Assembly: GCA_040400005.1 (NCBI GenBank)
Contig: JBBARC010000004.1
Coordinates: 1-64,000, forward strand
Length of the DNA: 64,000 bases
Reading direction: 5' to 3'
Source of the DNA: JBBARC01 sp040400005
GTDB taxonomy: Bacteria > Pseudomonadota > Alphaproteobacteria > Acetobacterales > Acetobacteraceae
Under the pieces are notes generated by a model. The model was not told where the DNA came from, did not search any database, and worked only from the letters and a program-made list of their open reading frames with translations. The translations under genes and the position numbers were made by a program. Shown here piece after piece: positions 25,959 to 34,441 of the stretch (positions are counted from its first letter, which is position 1; every line of letters begins with the position of its first letter).

Positions 25959-27074
25959 ATGGACTACACGTTGGGGAGTTGCGCCAATAAGGGCGCCTGC
26001 GCCGTTGCGGATGCGCAGCAGGTGCTGCAGATCAACATCGACATGCCGTTCGTTTGCCCTGGGTGCGGCTATAAATTAGCTGCACCAAAGGCCGCCGCCG
26101 GTTCGCGCCTGCCGCTGCTGATGGCGGCCGGCGCGATGGTGGCAGCGCTGACCGGTGGTGTTGGTTACTTTTGGTTGCGCGGTCAGGCGCCGGTGCAAGT
26201 GGCGGCGGCCCCTGCGGCCCCAGCGCTTGCCGTGCACACCGCGCCGTCTCCACCCGCGGTCCCTGCGCAACCGCCGCCGTCAGTGCCGGCGCCGGCGGTT
26301 GCCGTGGGCGCGGCGCCAGTGCCCAGCCAGCAATCTCAGATCGCCCGGGCCGCGGCCGCAGCCGATGCGGCATTGGCGCGGCAACGCATGATCGAACAGG
26401 AATCATCGCGCAAAGCGTTAGCCGCAGAATCTGTCGCGCGGCAAAAATTGGCCGAGCAGGCGGCGCAGCTGAAGTTGGCCCAGGCACAGGCAGCCAGCCA
26501 AAAGGATGCGGCGCTAAAACTAGCGGCGCAGAAAGTGGCAGCCGAAAAGGCGGCGCAACTCGCCGCCGCCCAAAAATTGGCTCAGAAGGATGCCGATCTG
26601 GCCGCCCAGCAGGCGGTGGCGCAAAAACGCGCGCTCGATTTTGCGCAGGCCCAGCAGAAATCGGCCGCAGCCAAGCTTGCGGCGCAGCAAAAAGCGCCGG
26701 CGCGTTCACCAGCCCCTTTGCCACCAACCGCCAGTGCCACCGTTGCTACCCCGGTGGCGGCACAAGCTGGGGCCAATCATCCGTTTGTGGCACGCGCGAT
26801 CAGCGGCGGAGCGCCGGCCTACCCCGAGGAATACGCGGAAACGCCGCGCCGCGGGCGGGTGGTGGTGCGGTGCACGATCGAGGCCAGCGGGCAGCCCACG
26901 GGTTGCGCCGTGGTGTCGGCCGAGGGTGGCTACCCGTTCTCCAATTCAGTGCTGGGATGGCTGGGTAGCGGCCGGGTGCGCTACGCGCCGGCGGTGCACG
27001 ATGGCCACCCGGTTGCCGAACAGCACCAATGGACGGTGAGTTTTGCGGCTCCAGAAACGACCAACGCAGAATAG
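25959..27074 (+). CDS. Zinc-ribbon, membrane-anchored TonB-like protein
   Basis: 371 residues. An N-terminal ribbon has cysteines C8, C14, C33 and C36 (C-x5-C-x18-C-x2-C). A single helix (about 50-74) is followed by a Pro/Ala linker, an Ala/Gln/Lys coiled coil (about 125-245) and a C-terminal TonB-like domain (NHPFVARAISGGAPAYPEEYAETPRRGRVVVRCTIEASG is its core region, 270-310). The topology puts the ribbon in the cytoplasm and the TonB part in the periplasm. A cytoplasmic zinc ribbon on a TonB-type protein is unusual and could sense or bind something inside. No exbB/exbD is nearby, so whether it energises receptors such as the one at 30 kb is unknown. Confidence 0.75.
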   Translation: MDYTLGSCANKGACAVADAQQVLQINIDMPFVCPGCGYKLAAPKAAAGSRLPLLMAAGAMVAALTGGVGYFWLRGQAPVQVAAAPAAPALAVHTAPSPPAVPAQPPPSVPAPAVAVGAAPVPSQQSQIARAAAAADAALARQRMIEQESSRKALAAESVARQKLAEQAAQLKLAQAQAASQKDAALKLAAQKVAAEKAAQLAAAQKLAQKDADLAAQQAVAQKRALDFAQAQQKSAAAKLAAQQKAPARSPAPLPPTASATVATPVAAQAGANHPFVARAISGGAPAYPEEYAETPRRGRVVVRCTIEASGQPTGCAVVSAEGGYPFSNSVLGWLGSGRVRYAPAVHDGHPVAEQHQWTVSFAAPETTNAE

Positions 27075-27180
27075 CGGAAAGCGTATATGACAGAAAGCGG
27101 GTATGGCAGAATAATGACGTTACAGTGATTGTTTGGTTAAATCGCGACAGTTACAATACTGTGACACAATAGATGTGGCA

Positions 27181-27208
27181 TTGACAGTGTAAACACAGAC
27201 GCAATACT
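27181..27208 (+). promoter_or_regulatory. Candidate sigma-70 promoter of the PBP-OmpA gene
   Basis: A perfect TTGACA (27181-27186) is followed 16 bases later by AATACT (four of six consensus bases). A small inverted repeat, ACAGT-N6-ACTGT at 27147-27162, lies just upstream and could be an operator. The 23-bp repeats fall in the transcribed leader. Confidence 0.45.
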
Positions 27209-27245
27209 TGGGCATCGCAGGGCAACACACAGTGCTGGGCAGCCC

Positions 27246-27334
27246 GGCGCTTACTATGCGCTTCCCCCGGCGCTTACTATGCGCTTCCCCCGGCGCTTAC
27301 TATGCGCTTCCCCCGGCGCTTACTATGCGCTTCC
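27246..27334 (+). repeat. 23-bp tandem repeat, 3.9 copies, in a 5' leader
   Basis: Unit GGCGCTTACTATGCGCTTCC plus CCC, copies starting at 27246, 27269, 27292 and 27315; the last lacks the C tail and runs into the ribosome site of the next gene. Copies are identical, so the expansion is recent. Each unit contains an ATG, and because 23 is not a multiple of three these fall in different frames. Confidence 0.9.
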
Positions 27335-27347
27335 AAGGACATTGATG

Positions 27348-29075
27348 ATGGCGTTTACCAACGGCCGCTGCACTCATTTTGATTATTGCTCAATCGCCGA
27401 GACACGCCGCGATGTCCAATCACCTATCGGTGAGGCCTTTGTTTGCCCAGAATGTGGCAAAGGGCTGAAAGCGCCGCCTGCCGATGCGGGTGGCGGCGGT
27501 GTACCCTTGCGCGCTATGGTGCTGGCAGCGATTGGCGTGCTGGTCATCGGTGGCGGTGGCTTTACGGCCACGCATATGATGGGATCGCAGGCCCAGCCGG
27601 GCCCGGTTGCTGTCACGCCAACGCCCGAACAACGGCTAAAACTCATGCCGGCACCGCCGGTTGCGGCCGTATCGGCGCCAAAGCCGGCGCCGATGCCCGC
27701 CCCAATAGCCGCCCCAATAGCCGCCCCAATAGCCGCCCCAATAGCCGCCCCAGTAGCCGCCCCAGTAGCAGCGGCGATATCAGCAGCCCCGCCAGCTTCT
27801 TTAGTGCCAGTGCCAAGCGTTGCCGAGACCGTGGTGCTGCGTCTGCGCGGGTCTAACACGGTAGGTGCCGATTTCGCGCCAAAGCTGGCCGCCGCCTTTT
27901 TGGCGCGCAATGGCGATACCGATATTGCGGCAGAAGCTGGCGCCGGCGCGGACGAGGCACGCGTTGCCGGCATGCACGACGGCAAGCGCGACGTGATCGT
28001 GATTTCGGCGCATGGCTCGGCCACCGCCTTTACCGGCCTTGCCACGGGCGATACCGATATTGGCATGTCATCGCGCCGCGTTAAGGCCGCGGAGGCCGCA
28101 AGCCTGACATCGCTAGGAGACATGAATGCGGCGGCCAGCGAACACGTGCTGGCACTGGATGGCATCGCGGTGATTGTGGGACCTGCCAATCCGCTGGCGG
28201 GGCTGACCAAAGACCAATTGCGCGGTATTTTTGCTGGCACCATCAAGGATTGGGCCGAACTCGGCGGCAAGCCGGGCGCCATTCAGGTTTATGCGCGCGA
28301 TGATAAATCGGGCACGTTTGATACATTTAAAGCGCTGGTGTTGGAAAAAACACTGCTTGCGCCAGGTGCCAAGCGGTTTGAAGATAACCGCGAATTATCT
28401 GATGCCATCACCAAAGATACCAATGGCATTGGTTTTGTTGGCCTGCCTTATATCGGCAATGCGCGGGCAGTGGCGGTGGCTGAAGCCGGCGCCGATGCGT
28501 TGCTGCCTAACCGCCTGACAATTGCCACCGAAGATTATGCCCTATCGCGGCGGCTATATCTATATACTCCCACGGTCAGCGCCAACCCTGCGGTGGCCGC
28601 CTTCGTCAGCTTTGCACTATCGGCGGATGGCCAGAAAATTGCCGACGATGTCGGTTTTGTGCCGCTAACCATTCGCACGGCGGCGGCTGCCGTGCCACAA
28701 ACGGCATCGGTGCGCTATCGCACCGTGGTCACCAACGCCCAGCGCCTGTCAACCAATTTCCGCTTTCAGCCGAATTCGGCCGTGCTGGATAATCGTGGTC
28801 TGCGCGATCTCGATCGGCTGGTCGATTTTGTGCTGTCGGAACATGCCGATCCGCAACGGCTGATTTTGGTTGGCTTCGCCGATAATCGTGGTGCGGCTGA
28901 TGGTAATTTTATGGTGTCGAAAAAACGCGCCGATTCCGTTTCACAAGCCCTGGTGCAACGGGGCGTGCGGGTGGGCAGGGTTGCCGCCTTTGGCGCGGAA
29001 TTGCCGGTGGCCGATAACGGTAGCGACGATGGCCGCGAAAAAAATCGCCGGGTGGAAGTGTTCCTGACACCGTAA
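27348..29075 (+). CDS. Zinc-ribbon, membrane-anchored PstS-like binding protein fused to OmpA domain
   Basis: 575 residues from ATG 27348 (AAGGA eight bases upstream). The ribbon C8, C14, C33, C36 has exactly the spacing of the preceding gene. A helix at about 56-76 is followed by a Pro/Ala linker with six APxA repeats. Next comes a phosphate-binding-protein-like domain at about 160-440 (LRLRGSNTVGADFAPKLA, then DIGMSSR and KSGTFDTFKAL). The C-terminal OmpA domain has GFADNRGAADGN and SKKRADSV, the peptidoglycan-binding motifs. It therefore ties the inner membrane to the cell wall with a solute-binding module between. No pst transporter genes adjoin, so sensing or scavenging is more likely than transport. 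Confidence 0.8.
   Translation: MAFTNGRCTHFDYCSIAETRRDVQSPIGEAFVCPECGKGLKAPPADAGGGGVPLRAMVLAAIGVLVIGGGGFTATHMMGSQAQPGPVAVTPTPEQRLKLMPAPPVAAVSAPKPAPMPAPIAAPIAAPIAAPIAAPVAAPVAAAISAAPPASLVPVPSVAETVVLRLRGSNTVGADFAPKLAAAFLARNGDTDIAAEAGAGADEARVAGMHDGKRDVIVISAHGSATAFTGLATGDTDIGMSSRRVKAAEAASLTSLGDMNAAASEHVLALDGIAVIVGPANPLAGLTKDQLRGIFAGTIKDWAELGGKPGAIQVYARDDKSGTFDTFKALVLEKTLLAPGAKRFEDNRELSDAITKDTNGIGFVGLPYIGNARAVAVAEAGADALLPNRLTIATEDYALSRRLYLYTPTVSANPAVAAFVSFALSADGQKIADDVGFVPLTIRTAAAAVPQTASVRYRTVVTNAQRLSTNFRFQPNSAVLDNRGLRDLDRLVDFVLSEHADPQRLILVGFADNRGAADGNFMVSKKRADSVSQALVQRGVRVGRVAAFGAELPVADNGSDDGREKNRRVEVFLTP
27699..27770 (+). repeat. In-frame 12-bp tandem array (APIA/APVA), six copies
   Basis: Unit GCCCCAATAGCC repeated four times, then two copies with A-to-G changes, encoding a rigid Ala-Pro linker between the membrane helix and the binding domain. 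Confidence 0.9.
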
Positions 29076-29116
29076 ATGCGCGCTACCCTGGCGCGGTTAC
29101 AGCGATAGGATGAGTG

Positions 29117-30010
29117 ATGCGCGCGATTGTGTTGGGGGCGGCGGCGGGCGGCGGATTTCCGCAGTGGAATTGCGGCTGCGCCAATTGCACCCGCGCGCGC
29201 GCCGGCGACCCGGCGGCGCTGCCGCGTAGCCAAGCCTCGGTCGCCATCAGCGCCGATAATGCCCGGTATATGGTGGTAGCGGCATCGCCCGATCTGCGCA
29301 GCCAAATTTTGGCAACGCCTGCGTTGACCCCAGCCGCCGCCCGCGGGTCGCCGATCGGCGCGGTGCTGGCGTTAAGCGGCGATATTGATGGCATCGCCGG
29401 CTTGCTGGATCTTCGGGAAAGCCACGATTTTACCCTGTTCGCACCACAAGCAGTGTTAGATATTATCGCCGCCAACAGCGTGTTTGGTGTGCTGCACCCG
29501 GCCCGAGTGCGCCGGGTTGCGGTTATGCCTGGCATCGCCACCGATACTGGGCTGGGCCTAAGCCTGACCCTGATCGAATTGCCCGGCAAAACCCCGCTGT
29601 ATCAGGAAACCCCCGGTGCGGATTTTGCCGAACCGGCACCGGCCTACGCCGCTCAACTCACCGATGCCAACGGCGTTTGTGTGATTGTGGCACCTGCCTG
29701 CGCCGACATTACTGATGCGGTGCTGGTCGCCTTGCGGCCTGCCCAATTATTGTTTTTCGATGGTACGTTCTATACCGATAACGAGATGATAGAGACCCGG
29801 TTGGGGGTAAAAACATCACGCCGCATGGGCCATGTGCCGATCAGTGGCGTGGACGGATCGCTGGCCCGCCTGGCGGATCTGCCGGCGCAAAAAGTGTTTT
29901 TGCATATCAATAATTCCAACCCGATTTTGCTGGCCGATTCAGCCGCTCGGGCAGCGGTGGAACACGCCGGCTTTGCGGTGGCGTTTGATGGGATGATGTT
30001 CGATTTTTAA
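29117..30010 (+). CDS. pqqB: Orphan, divergent PqqB-like metallo-beta-lactamase-fold protein
   Basis: 297 residues starting at ATG 29117 (AGGA upstream). It matches PqqB over its whole length: MRAIVLGAAAGGGFPQWNCGCANC at the N terminus including the Cys pairs, SPDLRSQI, RRMGHVPISG and the C-terminal HINNSNPIL. In characterised PqqB the segment resembling DSQIDHTTGL supplies metal-site Asp/His; here it reads SGDIDGIAGL, so the histidine is glycine. None of pqqA, C, D or E is in the window. It may be a specialised paralog rather than the biosynthetic hydroxylase. It is 22 bp from a TonB-dependent receptor, suggesting a shared PQQ-related or envelope role (inference). Confidence 0.8.
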   Translation: MRAIVLGAAAGGGFPQWNCGCANCTRARAGDPAALPRSQASVAISADNARYMVVAASPDLRSQILATPALTPAAARGSPIGAVLALSGDIDGIAGLLDLRESHDFTLFAPQAVLDIIAANSVFGVLHPARVRRVAVMPGIATDTGLGLSLTLIELPGKTPLYQETPGADFAEPAPAYAAQLTDANGVCVIVAPACADITDAVLVALRPAQLLFFDGTFYTDNEMIETRLGVKTSRRMGHVPISGVDGSLARLADLPAQKVFLHINNSNPILLADSAARAAVEHAGFAVAFDGMMFDF

Positions 30011-30032
30011 TCGTGTCCCACAGGTTATTTTT

Positions 30033-32303
30033 TTGCTAGGTGCGCTTCAGATCGGTTTGGCCAGTGCCGCTTTCGCCCAGGCCGATGAACAGATTATTGT
30101 TACCGCAAAGCCGGTTTTGGTTGGCGCCGGGCTTGCCGCGAGCGACGTGCCAGCCCAAACGGCAAGCCTTGGGCCGCGCGCGATAGCCGCCCACGGCAGC
30201 CCCAATCTTACCGCAGCCCTTGCCGATACAGTGCCAGGCTTCAGCGTCGGCGATGCCGCCGGCAATCCATTTCAGCCCAATATATCGTATCACGGCTATG
30301 CCGCATCCCCCACCCAAGGTGTTGCCCAAGGTTTGGCTGTGTACCAGGATGGCGTGCGGATAAACCAGGCGTTTGGCGATACGCTAGATTGGGACCTGAT
30401 CCCGCCGCTGGCCATTGCGCAGGCCGATCTTGCTGGTGCCAACCCGGTGTTTGGGCTGAATGCGCTGGGTGGCGCGTTGAATGTGCGCAGCAAAACGGGC
30501 TTTGGCGCCGCCCGCACGGCGCTGGATTTAACCGCAGGCAGTTTTGCAACTTTTGATGCCCAGGGCGAAATAGCCCGCCAATTTGGCGATAGCGCGCTGT
30601 ATGCGGCGGGCCGTATCGCCCATCAGGATGGCTGGCGCGACGGACAACATTCTGACATAAAAACGATATTTTTGGATCTTGGCCATCGGGTTAACGACAC
30701 CGAATTTCATCTGCGGTTAAATGCTGCCGACAATGATTTGAATGGGCCAGGCCCAACACCGGTGCAGCTGTTGGCGGTGGATCGTCAGGCGGCTTTCACC
30801 ATACCAAACGTCACCCACAATAGCGCACTGGGCGCCAATGTGAGTGCGACCACGCCGCTATCCGGCTCGCTTGACTGGCAGGCGATTGGCTATTGGCGCT
30901 ATCTGAATTCGGCCATCAACAACGGCAATGCGCCGAATGATACACCATGCGCGGACAATCCCGCCCTGTTATGTGCAGAAAACGGTGCCCAGAGCACCGG
31001 GCGTGATGGCGCGATAATCCCTGCTTTTTGGGGTGCCGGGCCCTATAGCGAGCTTGATAAAACCACCACCAACAGCAACGCCTTTGGGGCCTCCAGCCAA
31101 ATCACCTGGCGCGGTTTGCTGGCCAACCGGCCCAATGTGCTGGTTGGCGGTGCAGCGATCGATGCGGCACAAACCTTGTTTTCGGCAACACCGCTGATCG
31201 GCGGACTAAACCTGCAGACCCGTGATTGGGTCGGGCCTGGCATTGTGTTGAATGAACCGGGCCAAACCGCGCCGGCGCGCGTGGCAGTGGGATCGCAGGT
31301 TTTGGGGGTGTATATCACCGACACTTGGCGGCCATTTGAAAAACTGGGCCTAACCGCATCCGCCCGGTTGAACGATGCGCAGATTGATTTGCGCGATTTA
31401 AATGGTGGTGCGGTCAGTGGCACGCATCATTATACCAAACTCAATCCAGCCGTCGGTGCCACCTATGCACTGGCCACGGGGATCACCGCCTATAGTGGTT
31501 TTGCGCAAACCAACCGCGCGCCGACACCGGCCGAATTATCCTGCGCCAGCCCCGCCGCACCCTGTACGCTTGCTAATTTTTTCGTCGCCGACCCCAATTT
31601 ACGCCAAGTGGTGGCCCACACGTTAGAGGCGGGGGTGCGCACCTCGTGGCGTGGAGCCACCGATTTTACCGTGCATGCCGATGTTGGCGTGTTTCACACG
31701 ATTGCTGATAATGACATCACCTATATCAATAGCGCCAGACTGGGGCGGGCCTATTTTGCCAATATCGGGCAAACCCGCAGGCAAGGTATTGATGCGCGGC
31801 TGACCGCCGTGCGCGGGCCATTGAGCCTGGCGTTAGGTTGGGCGTTGATCGATGCCACCACCCGGGCGGGCTACAGCGAAGCCGCTGGCAACAACCCGGC
31901 GGCTTTTGGCGATACCATCACCGTGCGCCCCGGTGCGCGCCTGCCGGGGATTCCGCAAAACCGGGTAACACTAGGCGTGGATTGGCGCGCCACACCGGCG
32001 CTGACCCTGGGCTGGGACGCCAGTTTTGAAACGGGCCGTGTGCTGTTTGGCGATGAAGCCAATCTTACCCCCCGCCTATCGCGTTTTACCGTAGTGAATG
32101 CCACCGCAAGCTGGGCGATGCGCGCGGGTGTTACGCTGGTGGCCCGCCTCGAAAACCTAGCCAATGCACACTACGCAAGTTTCGGCATTTTTGCACCAAC
32201 GGCGGCGGTTCCGATCATCCAGGTGCCCGGTGCCAGCGACCCGCGCAGCCTAAGCCCGGCAGCCCCCAGGGCTGCCTACCTTACCGTAAATTTCGCATTA
32301 TAA
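30033..32303 (+). CDS. TonB-dependent outer-membrane receptor (start frame disrupted at T7 run)
   Basis: About 756 residues. The plug domain follows the mature N terminus (ADEQIIVTAKP): TAALADTVPGFSV, VYQDGVRINQAFG and ANPVFGLNALGGALNV. A beta-barrel follows and the protein ends NFAL. It imports a scarce ligand using TonB energy. The only in-frame start is a TTG at 30033, leaving a very short signal peptide. A GTG at 30013, three bases after pqqB, would give a complete signal (VSHRLFF joined to LLGALQIGLASAAFA) if the T7 tract at 30028-30034 had one more T. So the gene is either off by one base (phase variation, mutation or assembly error) or starts at TTG. The ligand is unknown; neighbour pqqB hints at PQQ. 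Confidence 0.82.
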   Translation: MLGALQIGLASAAFAQADEQIIVTAKPVLVGAGLAASDVPAQTASLGPRAIAAHGSPNLTAALADTVPGFSVGDAAGNPFQPNISYHGYAASPTQGVAQGLAVYQDGVRINQAFGDTLDWDLIPPLAIAQADLAGANPVFGLNALGGALNVRSKTGFGAARTALDLTAGSFATFDAQGEIARQFGDSALYAAGRIAHQDGWRDGQHSDIKTIFLDLGHRVNDTEFHLRLNAADNDLNGPGPTPVQLLAVDRQAAFTIPNVTHNSALGANVSATTPLSGSLDWQAIGYWRYLNSAINNGNAPNDTPCADNPALLCAENGAQSTGRDGAIIPAFWGAGPYSELDKTTTNSNAFGASSQITWRGLLANRPNVLVGGAAIDAAQTLFSATPLIGGLNLQTRDWVGPGIVLNEPGQTAPARVAVGSQVLGVYITDTWRPFEKLGLTASARLNDAQIDLRDLNGGAVSGTHHYTKLNPAVGATYALATGITAYSGFAQTNRAPTPAELSCASPAAPCTLANFFVADPNLRQVVAHTLEAGVRTSWRGATDFTVHADVGVFHTIADNDITYINSARLGRAYFANIGQTRRQGIDARLTAVRGPLSLALGWALIDATTRAGYSEAAGNNPAAFGDTITVRPGARLPGIPQNRVTLGVDWRATPALTLGWDASFETGRVLFGDEANLTPRLSRFTVVNATASWAMRAGVTLVARLENLANAHYASFGIFAPTAAVPIIQVPGASDPRSLSPAAPRAAYLTVNFAL

Positions 32304-32311
32304 GGCTTAAG

Positions 32312-32920
32312 CTAAATTAAGCCGCCTTGTTTGAGCGAATCGGCAACAGCGGTTGCAAGACCAGTGCCGATGGTGGCCGCTTCATCGGGCGTAAAACTGC
32401 GCGAGGTTGCCGACCAAACCAGGGTTTCGCCGTTCAGCGCCCACAAATTCGTTTCCAGTGACGCCACCGCATAGGTGCGAATGGACGGTGGCATCACCCT
32501 GGTATTGGCGCCGTAAAATCCATAAAAACCGCCGCGAAACCCATAAGCCGGCATGGTGGTGACATAGCCTGGCGTGGTTTCGGTTTTTTGTTCTACCCGC
32601 AGCAGCCGGGTGACCAGTGCGCCATCGGCACCAACTTTGGTGATGGCGTCTTTGATTTGTGTAAGCGTTGCGGTGTCTTCCCCAGGTATCACGGTGTAGC
32701 CAGGTACCGCACTTACCCCGCGGGTATTAAGAACGGCAGCAAAACTATCTTCAAAGCTGCGTCGTGTGGCACCATCTTCGCCCACCCCGAGCACGACGAT
32801 CTTGTGAAAGGCACCACCGGCATAGTCCTGGCTGCGCCAGGCGCTGGTAAGCTGCACGGTGGCAGCGCAACCGGCGAGTGTCGCGGCACAAGCGAGCGTT
32901 GCGAGCGAAAAATGGCGCAT
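32312..32920 (-). CDS. Putative outer-membrane/periplasmic lipoprotein
   Basis: About 202 residues. The signal peptide ends in lipobox LAGC (cysteine near residue 18). The domain has a HKIVVLGVGEDGATRRSFEDSF start and a late TNLWALNGETLVWSATSRSF segment, a pattern seen in DUF4136-like lipoproteins; I am not certain of the family. GGGAG precedes the starts; ATG 32920 has better spacing than ATG 32926. It converges with the receptor gene only eight bases away. No function can be given. Confidence 0.65.
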   Translation of the reverse strand: MRHFSLATLACAATLAGCAATVQLTSAWRSQDYAGGAFHKIVVLGVGEDGATRRSFEDSFAAVLNTRGVSAVPGYTVIPGEDTATLTQIKDAITKVGADGALVTRLLRVEQKTETTPGYVTTMPAYGFRGGFYGFYGANTRVMPPSIRTYAVASLETNLWALNGETLVWSATSRSFTPDEAATIGTGLATAVADSLKQGGLI

Positions 32921-33009
32921 TGTCATCAACTCCCGGATGAATTTTTATCGTTATAGTCTATGCGCTTTTTCACGTCCCGCGCAAACTGGCGGCCACTTTC
33001 GCGGCCTGC

Positions 33010-34326
33010 TTAGGGCGCCCGCGAAACCGCACGGCGATAGGCGGGCCGCGCGCAAAACATCAGTATGGCACCCATAAAGTTAAACCCGGCGGCCGTTATG
33101 CCCAGCGCCAACCCCAAACGCGATTCATCCGCCAGCACCCGATCGGTGATCCACGCCACCGCAAACGGCCCCACCGACATGCCAAACAAGCTGGTGATCA
33201 GCAAATACAGGGCGGCGATGCGCGCGCGCATGGCCGGTGGTGTTAGGCCCTGCACCGCCGCTGGTGCTAGGCCGACGTAACATTGCGCCACCAGCATGGG
33301 CACCACCATGGCGGCCAACGCGGTGCTGGCAACGTGGCTGACGCAGGCAAGGGCGATGAAGGGGGAGGCTGCCAGGGCGGCAAGTGCCATCACCAACGGG
33401 CCGCCTGCGGGGTCGCCCCGGCGGGTGAGCCGTGCGGCAATGGCACCGCACGCAAGCCCGCCCGGTAATGGCCCCAGCACCATCAGCCCGCCCAGCAACA
33501 GCCCGGCGCGATCGGCAGGTAAATGCCATTGCCGGCGCAGCAATTCCGGTGCCCAGCTTAAGGTTGCGAAACTGGTGGCGGTAAAGCAGCAAATGGCCGC
33601 CACCAACGGCACCAGCACTCGCCAATGCGCGCGTAAAAAGCCACTGACATCGGTTGCATCATGCGCCTGTGACGTTTGGCGCCGCGGCGGGTCGTGGGCG
33701 ACCAGGCGGATCAGCAGTGCCACCCCCAGCCCCGGTAAGCCAACCAGTAGAAACACCACTTGCCACGGTTTTATCAGCCCGAGTACTGCCAAATTTAGCG
33801 GCCCGGCGGCGACAAAATGGGCGACCAGCGCGCCGCCGGCGGCGTAGCCAATGCCCACACCAACGGCCACACCCAGCGCATAAACGCTCATGGCAAAGGG
33901 CAGCCGGTGGCGCGGGAATAAATCGGCGATCATCGAATGGGCGGCCGGCCCCAGGGTTGCTTCGCCCACCCCCACCCCCACGCGCGCTGCAAACAAATGG
34001 GCAAAGTTTTGGGCAAAACCACCGGCCGCGGTCATCACCGACCACAGCGTAATGCCAAGCGCCAATAGCCGCACCCGATTGGTGCGGTCCATCAAGGCGC
34101 CGATGGGGATGGCCGCCACGGCGTAGAAGGCGGCAAAGGCGAAGCCTTGCAGCAGGCTGATTTGAATATCCGATAACCCCAGATCGGCCTTGATCGGTGC
34201 CACCATAAAACTCAGCACCTGGCGATCGATAAAACTCAGGATCGATGCGCTGATCAGGATCGCGAGTGTGATCCAGGCGCGTGGCCCGGTGGTGTGCCCG
34301 GTAATTTGGTGTTCTGGTTCGGTCAT
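33010..34326 (-). CDS. MFS transporter, spinster-like family
   Basis: About 438 residues, 12 helices. The first helix carries SFIDRQVLSF, typical of spinster-type organic-anion/lipid or drug MFS carriers, followed by a motif A variant GALMDRTNRVRLLALG. I start at ATG 34326 (MTEPEHQITG), 12 codons inside the longest frame. It is divergent to a 2-hydroxyacid dehydrogenase, so a carboxylate substrate such as lactate is possible but unproven. Confidence 0.82.
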   Translation of the reverse strand: MTEPEHQITGHTTGPRAWITLAILISASILSFIDRQVLSFMVAPIKADLGLSDIQISLLQGFAFAAFYAVAAIPIGALMDRTNRVRLLALGITLWSVMTAAGGFAQNFAHLFAARVGVGVGEATLGPAAHSMIADLFPRHRLPFAMSVYALGVAVGVGIGYAAGGALVAHFVAAGPLNLAVLGLIKPWQVVFLLVGLPGLGVALLIRLVAHDPPRRQTSQAHDATDVSGFLRAHWRVLVPLVAAICCFTATSFATLSWAPELLRRQWHLPADRAGLLLGGLMVLGPLPGGLACGAIAARLTRRGDPAGGPLVMALAALAASPFIALACVSHVASTALAAMVVPMLVAQCYVGLAPAAVQGLTPPAMRARIAALYLLITSLFGMSVGPFAVAWITDRVLADESRLGLALGITAAGFNFMGAILMFCARPAYRRAVSRAP

Positions 34327-34441
34327 CGCCCGGCGGTTCCCCCAAGGCCTGCAGCTAGACATGGTTGCGCGCGGTGCTGCAAGCGGGACATAGACAAGGC
34401 TTGAGCGGTGTTAAACCGCCCCGCAGCACCGGAGAGAAACC

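Noticed and set aside
27246..27334. CRISPR array
   Set aside because: The units are contiguous with no spacers, so this is a simple tandem repeat.
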